Positions 6,096 through 12,519 of a stretch of DNA of 22,828 bases are shown piece by piece. Under the pieces are notes generated by a model that saw only the letters and a program-made list of their open reading frames with translations, searched no databases and was not told the origin of the DNA. The stretch comes from CALZJC01 sp041574955 (GTDB lineage Bacteria > Acidobacteriota > Thermoanaerobaculia > Multivoradales > JAHEKO01): positions 1 through 22,828 of the forward strand of contig JBFGNS010000065.1 of assembly GCA_041574955.1 (NCBI GenBank), read 5' to 3'. Both the position numbers and the translations under genes were made by a program. How positions within the stretch are numbered: the first letter of the stretch is position 1; each line of letters starts with the position of its first letter.

Positions 6096-7445
6096 CTACA
6101 GCTCGATCGCCAGCTCTTTGAGCCGTCGGTAGAGCGTGGAGGGGTCGATACCCATGCGCCGTGCGGCTTCCTCCCGATTACCGCCGGTCGCCACCAGTAC
6201 GTGGCGAATGTGCTGGGCCTCGTAGGCTTTGACGGCCGCCCTCAGGTCCTCCGAGGGCTGGGGGAGCTCCGACTTCCCGGCGATCTCGGCAGGGAGACTG
6301 GCCGCAGTCAGAGCGTTGCCGGACGCCAGCAGAACCGCACGCTCCAGCACATTGTCGAGCTCGCGGACGTTGCCTCGCCACTTGGCAGCCATCAGCAGGC
6401 GCATCGCTTCGGGATCGATGGTCTCGACCCGGCGCCTCAGTCGCAACGCCTGCCGCCGGAGCAGGTGCTCGACCAACGCCGGAATGTCTTCCCGTCGCTC
6501 GCGCAGCGGCGGCAGCGTGACCTCCACCACGCGAATCCGGTAGTACAGATCCTCGCGAAACCGACCCGCCTCGACCTCGGTCTTGAGATCGCGGCTGGTG
6601 GCCGAGATGATGCGTACCGGCGTCGCCACCTGTCGGATGCCGCCCACCCGCGTCACTCGCTGCTCCTCGATGGCGCGCAGCAGCTTGGGCTGTAGGTCGA
6701 GCGGCATCTCGGCCACTTCGTCGAGAAACAGCGAGCCGCCGGCGGCAATCTCGAACATCCCCGGCTTGCCGCGCACGGCGCCCGTGAAGGCGCCCTTGAC
6801 ATGGCCGAACAGCTCGCTCTCGAAGAGCTCGCGCGGCAAGGCGGCGCAGTTGACCGGCACGAATGGCGCCTTCTCTCCGCCACCCGCGTCGTGCAGCGCC
6901 CGGGCGACCAGCTCCTTGCCGGTACCCGTCTCGCCCAGGATCAACACCGCACTCGGTGCCGGCCCGACCCTGAGAATGGTCTGCCGGATCCGCTCGATGG
7001 CGGGGCTGCGCCCGACCAGCCTGCTGCCGCTGCCCGCCTCCGACACGGTCCGCCTCAGGTACCTCAGCTCGCCCTGCAGACGTCGCAGCTCGCCGATCCG
7101 CCGGACCTTGGAGAACAGGTCTTGCGGCACCACCGGCTTGAGCAGGTAGTCGGCCGCGCCGGCCCGAAACGCCTCCACCGCGGAGTCGAGCGAGCCGAAG
7201 GCAGTGATGACGATCACTGCGGATTCGGGGCTGACCGACGACAGCCGCGCGACCACCTCGAGGCCGTCGATGCCCGGCATCACGAGATCGGTGAGCACGA
7301 CGTCGGGGCTGGCTTCCTCGGCCAGCTTCAGGCCGGCCTCGCCGTCGGGCGCGGTACGGCAGCTGAAACCCTCGGACTCGAGCAGCGTCGCCAGGTCCTC
7401 TCGAAACAGGTCCTCGTCGTCGATGATCAGAATCTCGAGGCTCAT
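6096..7445 (-). CDS. Sigma-54-dependent NtrC-family response regulator
   Basis: Transcriptional activator of 449 aa with the full three-domain layout. The receiver domain (about 3-120) has the acidic pair D9/D10, phosphoacceptor D53 (TDLVMPG), T81 and K103. The AAA+ sigma-54 interaction domain (about 143-370) has Walker A GETGTGKE (171-178), the sigma-54-contacting loop GAFTGA (218-223), the LFLDE Walker B segment, and arginine residues in the REDLYYRI region. A Fis-type helix-turn-helix (GNREEAARRMGIDPSTLYRRLKEL) closes the protein. The ATG overlaps the stop of the histidine kinase (ATGA at 7445-7442), so the two form one two-component operon. The most likely targets are the paired palindromes 3' of this gene and the sigma-54 promoter at 5930-5947. 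Confidence 0.96.
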   Translation of the reverse strand: MSLEILIIDDEDLFREDLATLLESEGFSCRTAPDGEAGLKLAEEASPDVVLTDLVMPGIDGLEVVARLSSVSPESAVIVITAFGSLDSAVEAFRAGAADYLLKPVVPQDLFSKVRRIGELRRLQGELRYLRRTVSEAGSGSRLVGRSPAIERIRQTILRVGPAPSAVLILGETGTGKELVARALHDAGGGEKAPFVPVNCAALPRELFESELFGHVKGAFTGAVRGKPGMFEIAAGGSLFLDEVAEMPLDLQPKLLRAIEEQRVTRVGGIRQVATPVRIISATSRDLKTEVEAGRFREDLYYRIRVVEVTLPPLRERREDIPALVEHLLRRQALRLRRRVETIDPEAMRLLMAAKWRGNVRELDNVLERAVLLASGNALTAASLPAEIAGKSELPQPSEDLRAAVKAYEAQHIRHVLVATGGNREEAARRMGIDPSTLYRRLKELAIEL

Positions 7446-9409
7446 GCGCTCTCCGTTCGGGTGGCCGGTTCGCCGGCAAGCGGCAAGGCGACCGTGAAGG
7501 TCGAACCGTGGCCTTCCTCGCTCGCCACATCGATCGTGCCGCCGTGAGCGTTCACCAGGCTGTAGCAGATCGACAGCCCGAGGCCCGTACCCCTGGGCTT
7601 GGTGGAGAAGAACGGCTCGAACAGCCGGCCCCGACCCGCCGCGGAGATGCCCGCACCCTGGTCGCTGACCGACAGTTGCACCACGCCGTTTCGCTCGGCT
7701 GTCTCGATCATCACCTCGCTGCCGCGCGGACTGGCCTCGGCGGCGTTGAGCACCAGATTGAGCAGCACCTGGGTCATCTGGTCCTTGACGCCGCGCACAG
7801 TCGGTGACCGCCGCGCGAGCCGAGTCTCGAGACTGACCTGCTGGACGCGGCGATCGAGACGCGCGATCTCAAGGGTCTCGGCGACCACGTCGTTGATGCA
7901 CCACACCGAGAACTCCTGTTTGCGGCTCCTGGCGAACAGCGAGATGCCGTGCACGATGCGGCGAATGCGCTCGATCTGGGTGCGCAGAAGATGCACGCTG
8001 TCGCGCACGTAGTCGGGCTCCGGCCGCCGTTCGAGCAGCTCCAGCCGCGTCGCCAGCGACGACAACGGGTTGCCGATCTCGTGCGCCACGCCCGCCGCCA
8101 TCTGACCGAGCGCGGTCAGCTTGCCCGCGTGGAGGGCTTCGGCCTCGAGCGCCTTGCGGTCGGTGACGTCTTCGATCAGCTCGACGACTTGAATCGTCTC
8201 GCCCTCGGCATCGAGCACCGGCGAGGTGGCGTGCCGGTAGTAGCGCACGCCGTCCGCGGTCCGCGCCGTCCGCTCGCTCTGTTCCGGCCGCCCGCTGCCC
8301 AGCGTCGACTCGGCAATGCAGACCGGGCAGCCGTCAGGCACCTGGTAGAGCGGGCAGAGGGCGGCATCGCTGCCGCCTCGCAGCCGGCCCAGCCAGCGTG
8401 CCGCGCGCTCCGTCGTCCACGGCACGGTGAGCTCGGGGGATACCAGCATCATCCCGACGCCGGCGGAGTCGACGACACGCTCCAGCCGCTGATGCTCCAG
8501 CATGAGAGTCTCGCCCGCTTCCTCGAGTTGAGCCTCGCGGCGGCGCAGCCGCTCGGCGATGAGGCTCGTCAGATAGGCACTGAGCATCAGCAGCGTGAGC
8601 AGCGGCAGTGTGCGCCCAAGGACGAAGACCGCACCGTGTGCCGCATGGGTCACGCCGCTCTCGTGAGCCTCGCCGCCGCTGGCGACCGCTGCGGTCTCTG
8701 CCGGATGGTCGTGGCCGGAGGCCACCTGCCCCTCGTGGGGGAACAGCCGGTTGGTGAAATGCGGCAACACGTGGAGGTACTCGCCCCAGGCCATGACCAG
8801 GAAGAGCGCCGCCGCCGCCGCGGTGAGTGCGAACGCCTTGCGCCGCGGTAGCAGGATGCCGGCGATGATGACGTGGAACAGATAGGCGAAGTAGACCGGA
8901 TTCTCGACACCCCCCGATGCGTTGAGAAAGCCGGTGAGCACGACCAGGTCGACCAGCCCCTGCACCGTGATCTGGTTCTCGAAGCCGCTCCTGGCGCCGA
9001 CCCACCACGAGAAGACGACATTCGCCGCCACCAGCACCGCCCACCAACCGGCCATCAACGCCAACGCGGCGGCTGGCAGCAGACCGCTGACCGGCACCGC
9101 CACCAGGATCAGGCCGAACGAGACCACCACCGCCACCCACCGCATGTGGACAAACCAACGCGCCCGCTGGCGAAGCTTCTCTCGGCGGCCGTGCTGGCCG
9201 GTGAGCTCGGACAGGGACGGACCGACGAGGTAGACCTCGACCGGCGCGCGCATCAGCCACCAGGCGGCTAGAGCCGTGGCGACCAGGGTCAGGGCGCCAC
9301 CGGCGAGCGGCGTCCACGGCGTTGCGACGGCGGCTGCCCCGGCGATCGCGGCGAGGCTGCCAAGCAGCAGGACCGGACCAGGAGGGTTCGTCGGGGTCGA
9401 GGTTCGCAC
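7442..9409 (-). CDS. Membrane sensor histidine kinase with RegB-like GGxxNP loop, His-rich periplasmic loop and PAS domain
   Basis: Sensor kinase of 655 aa, cognate partner of the overlapping NtrC-type regulator. About eight membrane segments lie in residues 12-284. A charge-based topology places the basic stretches 72-90 and 189-191 in the cytoplasm. This puts GGVENP (166-171) and the loop 211-259 in the periplasm; that loop holds eight His (213, 217, 225, 233, 235, 249, 255, 258). A coiled linker leads to a PAS domain (about 308-418) with C352, C361 and C364. HisKA follows with H443 (AHEIGNPLSSL), then HATPase_c with NLVLNAAEA, DQGAGIS, FEPFFSTKPRG and TGLGLSI. The GTG start has GAGG 7 nt upstream. 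GGxxNP resembles the quinone-responsive GGxxNPF of RegB/PrrB, with V for F. The signal is probably redox state or a metal ion, by inference. Confidence 0.94.
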   Translation of the reverse strand: MRTSTPTNPPGPVLLLGSLAAIAGAAAVATPWTPLAGGALTLVATALAAWWLMRAPVEVYLVGPSLSELTGQHGRREKLRQRARWFVHMRWVAVVVSFGLILVAVPVSGLLPAAALALMAGWWAVLVAANVVFSWWVGARSGFENQITVQGLVDLVVLTGFLNASGGVENPVYFAYLFHVIIAGILLPRRKAFALTAAAAALFLVMAWGEYLHVLPHFTNRLFPHEGQVASGHDHPAETAAVASGGEAHESGVTHAAHGAVFVLGRTLPLLTLLMLSAYLTSLIAERLRRREAQLEEAGETLMLEHQRLERVVDSAGVGMMLVSPELTVPWTTERAARWLGRLRGGSDAALCPLYQVPDGCPVCIAESTLGSGRPEQSERTARTADGVRYYRHATSPVLDAEGETIQVVELIEDVTDRKALEAEALHAGKLTALGQMAAGVAHEIGNPLSSLATRLELLERRPEPDYVRDSVHLLRTQIERIRRIVHGISLFARSRKQEFSVWCINDVVAETLEIARLDRRVQQVSLETRLARRSPTVRGVKDQMTQVLLNLVLNAAEASPRGSEVMIETAERNGVVQLSVSDQGAGISAAGRGRLFEPFFSTKPRGTGLGLSICYSLVNAHGGTIDVASEEGHGSTFTVALPLAGEPATRTESA

Positions 9410-9472
9410 CGCGGTGCCTCGCCGGGAGTCTACCTTCCGGCAAGCGGAGGGAGTCGTGGCGCGGGCGAGCGG

Positions 9473-9913
9473 TCAGTCGCCGTTCGCGCTCATCTCTTCC
9501 TTGACCGGGGTCAGCAGCCGCAGGGTCAGGAAGCTCGCCAGGCTGACGATGGCCGCGATCAGGTACTGGCCGTAGCCCACCGCCGCGCCGACCGCGCCGG
9601 TCGCCCACAGGCTGGCAGCGGTAGCGGTGCCGCGCACGCTGCCGCGGTGCTTCAAGATGGCACCGCCGCCGATGAAACCCATGCCGGTCATCAGTCCCTG
9701 GAGGATGCGCGCCTGGGCACCGCCTTCGACACCCAGCACGGTCATCCCCAGCAGCACGTAGCCGCAGCTCGCCAGCGCCACCATCGGAAAGGTCCTCAGC
9801 CCGAGGCGGCGGGTCGCCATCTCGCGGTCCCAGCCGCTGGGCATCGCCAGCACGAAGGCGATCACCATCTTGAACGCGATGTCGATCAGCGCTTCGGAGT
9901 CGAACGACGGCAT
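9473..9913 (-). CDS. MgtC/SapB-family membrane protein
   Basis: Inner-membrane protein of 146 aa, the length of short MgtC/SapB proteins that lack the C-terminal cytoplasmic domain. Signature segments are GLRTFPMVALASCGYVLLG, QGLMTGMGFIGGGAILKHRG and GTATAASLWATGAVGAAVGYG. These hold the conserved Gly- and Ser-rich helices of the family, in four or five membrane segments. ATG 9913 is preferred because GGGGGAG lies 5 nt upstream and the family N-terminus begins there. The open frame continues to 10243 as Pro/Arg/Gly-rich translation that includes a terminator-like hairpin and is not part of the protein. In enteric bacteria MgtC inhibits ATP synthase and helps survival at low magnesium; many environmental homologues have no tested role. 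A leader hairpin upstream suggests attenuation. Confidence 0.92.
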   Translation of the reverse strand: MPSFDSEALIDIAFKMVIAFVLAMPSGWDREMATRRLGLRTFPMVALASCGYVLLGMTVLGVEGGAQARILQGLMTGMGFIGGGAILKHRGSVRGTATAASLWATGAVGAAVGYGQYLIAAIVSLASFLTLRLLTPVKEEMSANGD

Positions 9914-9985
9914 CGGAGCTCCCCCGAGGCGGCATTCTAGTCGCCCGCCGGACGCCCACGCCCGGCGGCCGCGGCGGCGGAGCGA

Positions 9986-10017
9986 AAAAGGGCCGCCCGG
10001 ACCGCCGTCCGGGCGGC
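9986..10017 (-). terminator. Intrinsic-terminator-like hairpin in the 5' leader of mgtC
   Basis: GCCGCCCGGAC (9992-10002) and GTCCGGGCGGC (10007-10017) form a perfect 11-bp stem with a 4-nt loop. On the minus strand the stem is followed by CCTTTTTCG, a run of five T, which is the structure of a Rho-independent terminator. It points toward mgtC and lies about 75 bp before its ATG, in a region where the two neighbouring genes diverge. It therefore ends either a leader transcript (attenuation) or an unannotated small RNA starting between about 10018 and 10209. On the plus strand the A-run precedes the stem, so it does not act as a terminator there. Confidence 0.65.
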
Positions 10018-10209
10018 TGAGGCTCGCGGCCGGAAGAGCCCGCGGGATGCGGGCCCCTCGGCAGGAAGAACTCTGGGGCACACCGGCGGCTGCCGCAAGG
10101 GGGTCAAGACCCCAGCACGGCGGGGTAAAACCCCCCACGCCCGGCGGTATCATGGCGCCACGCGGCGGCGCGCCTCGCGGTCCACCGGCCGCGCGACGGA
10201 ACCCAGGGG
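10018..10209. other. Divergent intergenic region with several hairpins; possible structured leader or small RNA
   Basis: Together with the terminator this is the 296-bp gap between mgtC (-) and the methyltransferase (+). Two adjacent similar hairpins are visible: GGGGTC-AA-GACCCC at 10100-10113 and GGGG-TAAAA-CCCC at 10122-10134. A further GCCCGC/GCGGGC stem with loop lies around 10039-10055. I could not match this to a known riboswitch or RNA family by eye, and no good -35/-10 pair is seen on either strand. Which strand is transcribed is undetermined. Confidence 0.35.
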
Positions 10210-11028
10210 ATGCGATCGGCAGGGCAGAGCGAGCTCCGGTCACCCGCCGGCCCCGCCGCCGCCGCCACCGCCGGCGGCGACCGGCTCGAGCTGCCGGACC
10301 TCGGCGGCGCCCCGTCCACCACCGTCCGGCGCGCCGGCGAAGAGCGCCTGCTGCGCCGCCACCTGTCGCCTCTCGCCGGCCGCCGGGTCCTGGCGACCGG
10401 GCTGTGGAACGAGGCCAGGGGCAGCCGCATCCTGCGCTGGGCCGCCGGCCGCGGCGCGATCATCGCCGGCGTCGACGGCTCGCCGGCGATCGCCCGGCAG
10501 GCCGCCTGCGGCTTCGGCCGCCGCCATCGCCGGCTGCTGGCCGCGGTCGCCGACCTGCGCCACCTGCCCTGGGCCGACGCCAGCTTCGACGCGGTGTGGG
10601 CGCTGGGCACGGTCGAGCATCTTGCCGACCCCGAGGCGGCGGCCGGCGAGCTCCGCCGCGTCCTGCGGCCCGGTGGGCTGGCGGTCCTCGGCGTGCCCAA
10701 CCGCTGGGACCCGTTTCTCCGCCCGCTGCTGGTGGCGCTGCTGTCGCGGCTCGGGCTGTACGGCTACCCGGTCGAGAGGTCCTACAGCAGGCCGGCGCTG
10801 GCCGCCCTGTGCCGCCGGGCCGGCTTCGAGCTGGTCGCCGAGGACGGCATGCTGTTCCTGCCCGGCAAACTGCGCCTGCTCGACCTGCTGCTGTGGGTGC
10901 GAGCTCGCCCGCTGAGCAGGCTGAGCGGCCTCATGCTGCGGCCGTTCGTCTGGCTCGAGCGGCGCTTCCCGCGGCTGCGACGACACGGCTACCTGATCGT
11001 CGCCGTCGCCCGCAGGCCGGCGGCCTAG
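10210..11028 (+). CDS. Class I SAM-dependent methyltransferase with atypical motif I
   Basis: Methyltransferase-like protein of 272 aa. Rossmann-fold features are GVDGSP (D89, binding the ribose of SAM in the family), ADLRHLPWADASFDAVWALGTVEHL (motifs II/III, 115-138) and LRRVLRPGGLAVLGVPN (148-164), which together match Methyltransf_11. The glycine-rich motif I is unusual: instead of a form like DxGCGxG it reads VLATGLWNEARGSRIL (60-75). The C-terminal part has a hydrophobic or amphipathic stretch (LRPLLVALLSRLGLYGYP) and Arg-rich helices, which may contact a lipid or membrane-bound substrate. The first 35 residues are Ala/Gly/Pro-rich; the ATG has AGGGG directly adjacent, so a later start cannot be excluded. 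No substrate is indicated by the neighbours. Confidence 0.8.
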   Translation: MRSAGQSELRSPAGPAAAATAGGDRLELPDLGGAPSTTVRRAGEERLLRRHLSPLAGRRVLATGLWNEARGSRILRWAAGRGAIIAGVDGSPAIARQAACGFGRRHRRLLAAVADLRHLPWADASFDAVWALGTVEHLADPEAAAGELRRVLRPGGLAVLGVPNRWDPFLRPLLVALLSRLGLYGYPVERSYSRPALAALCRRAGFELVAEDGMLFLPGKLRLLDLLLWVRARPLSRLSGLMLRPFVWLERRFPRLRRHGYLIVAVARRPAA

Positions 11029-11047
11029 CCCGACCTTCGGCTGGCGG

Positions 11048-11692
11048 TCAGGAGATCAGGCCCTTCTTGGCGGCGTAACGCACCAGCTCGGCGGCGTTGT
11101 GCACGCCCAGCTTGTCCATCACCCGGGTGCGGTGGTTGTCGGCGGTCTTGGCGCTGATGCCGAGTGACTTGGCCACCTCCTTGGTGGTCTTGCCCTCGAC
11201 CACCAGGTGGAACACCTCGCGCTCGCGCGGCGTCAGGGTGCCGTAGGGGTCCTCGGTGTCGCGGTCCGGATGCCGGTAGTGCTCGGCCAGCACCCGCGCC
11301 GCCTGCGGCCCGAAGTAGCCCTGCCCCTGGTGCAGCGTCCGCACCGCGTCCAGCAGCTCGGAGGCGGCGCTGTCCTTGACCAGGTAGCCCGAGGCTCCGG
11401 CCTTGACCATGTACAAGACGTACTCCTCCTCGTCGTGGACGGTGAGCGCCAGAACCCGCGTGTCGGGCAGCTGATCGGCGATCCGGCGCACCGCCTCGAT
11501 GCCGCTCAGCCGCGGCATCGAGACGTCCACCACCGCCACGTGCGGCCGCGTGGCGAGGGCCTTGTCGACCGCTTCGACGCCGTCGGCGGCCTCGGCCACC
11601 ACCTCGCAGTCGCCGCTGTCGGCGAGGATCTTGATCAGGCCGGTGCGCACCAGCGTGTGGTCGTCGGCCACCAGCACCCGGATGCGGCTCAC
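11048..11692 (-). CDS. NarL/FixJ-family response regulator
   Basis: Response regulator of 214 aa, last gene of a five-gene signalling operon. The receiver domain (about 4-120) has D10/D11, phosphoacceptor D56 (VVDVSMPRLSG) and the LVKDSA lysine segment near 107. The C-terminal LuxR-type helix-turn-helix reads LTPREREVFHLVVEGKTTKE, then KSLGISAKTADNHRTRVMDKL. The GTG start overlaps the TGA of the histidine kinase upstream (GTGA at 11692-11689), so they are cognate partners with coupled translation. Target genes are not evident in the window. DNA binding after phosphorylation and dimerisation is inferred from the family. Confidence 0.95.
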   Translation of the reverse strand: MSRIRVLVADDHTLVRTGLIKILADSGDCEVVAEAADGVEAVDKALATRPHVAVVDVSMPRLSGIEAVRRIADQLPDTRVLALTVHDEEEYVLYMVKAGASGYLVKDSAASELLDAVRTLHQGQGYFGPQAARVLAEHYRHPDRDTEDPYGTLTPREREVFHLVVEGKTTKEVAKSLGISAKTADNHRTRVMDKLGVHNAAELVRYAAKKGLIS

Positions 11693-12519
11693 GGCTGTTC
11701 CTCCCCGTCGCCGGACAGCGGCAGCTGCGCTTCGATCACCGTGCCTTCGCCCGGCCGGCTGTCGATCCGCAGCCGGCCGCCGAACAGCTCGACCCGGTCT
11801 TCCATGCCGCGCAGGCCGACACCGGTGCCGTCGTCCGCCGGGCCCAGCGCACTGGCGGTGTCGAAGCCGTCTCCAGAATCGGCGACCCGCAGCAGCAGCC
11901 GGCCGGCTTCGACGCGCAGCTCGACCTCGGCGCGCTCGGCGCCCGAGTGTTTGATGGCGTTGGTCAGCGCCTCCTGCACGACACGGAAGATGAGCGTCTC
12001 GAGCTCGGGGTCCAGCCGCTCGGGCGCCCCCGCGTTCCGCAGCTCGATCGCCAGCCCGCTGCGCTGGCGCAGCGTGCGCGCCAGCCAGCGCAGCGCCGGC
12101 ACCAGCCCGAGATCGTCGAGCACCGGCGGGCGCAGCAGTCGCGACAGCTCGCGCGTGTCGTCGAGCGCCTGCGAAGCCAGCTCGAACGCTTCCGCCAGGC
12201 CCTCGGCCTGCCGCTCGGGCTGCTGACGCTGCGCCATCTCGAGCTGGTTCTTGAGCGCCGTCAGGGTCTGGCCGATGCCGTCGTGGAGCTCGCGCGCCAG
12301 CCGGCGGCGCTCGTCCTCCTGGACCTTCCAGACCGCGCGCGCCAGCCGCCGGAACCGGCGCTCGCCGGCCAGCAACTCGCCGAACAGCCGCTGGTTGGCG
12401 CGGGTGATCTCGCGCACCCGGCGCGCCACGTCACCGGCACCCTGGGCGCGCTCCACGCCCGCCGGGACCGGCGTCGGCGGCGGCATGTCGACACCGTCTT
12501 CAACCGTTCGCTTGCTCAC
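11689..12519 (-). CDS. Soluble NarX/DegS-type sensor histidine kinase
   Basis: Cytoplasmic histidine kinase of 276 aa with no membrane segment or sensor domain. A coiled-coil-prone stretch (about 31-70, VARRVREITRANQRLFGELL) leads to a HisKA_3 dimerisation domain with H79 in RRRLARELHDGIGQ. A HATPase_c domain follows with VVQEALTNAIKHS, DSGDGFD and GTGVGLRGMEDRVELFGG. The frame is open further 5', but GTG 12519 has an excellent ribosome-binding site (GGAGGAGA, 6 nt away) and overlaps the end of the Ser/Thr kinase gene by 20 nt. Without an own sensor, input presumably comes through its coiled coil, perhaps from the kinase-TPR or FHA-GAF proteins of the same operon; that link is inference. Confidence 0.93.
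   Translation of the reverse strand: MSKRTVEDGVDMPPPTPVPAGVERAQGAGDVARRVREITRANQRLFGELLAGERRFRRLARAVWKVQEDERRRLARELHDGIGQTLTALKNQLEMAQRQQPERQAEGLAEAFELASQALDDTRELSRLLRPPVLDDLGLVPALRWLARTLRQRSGLAIELRNAGAPERLDPELETLIFRVVQEALTNAIKHSGAERAEVELRVEAGRLLLRVADSGDGFDTASALGPADDGTGVGLRGMEDRVELFGGRLRIDSRPGEGTVIEAQLPLSGDGEEQP

Noticed and set aside
10060..10140. Possible cyclic-di-GMP (GEMM), SRP or RNase P RNA in the hairpin-rich region
   Set aside because: The invariant core words of these families (for example GACGCAAAGCC for GEMM, GGAAGGAAGCAGC for SRP) are absent on both strands.
9914..10243. N-terminal extension of the mgtC frame to 10243
   Set aside because: The extension is Pro/Arg/Gly-rich, includes the terminator hairpin, and the internal ATG at 9913 has a good ribosome-binding site and matches the usual start of the family.
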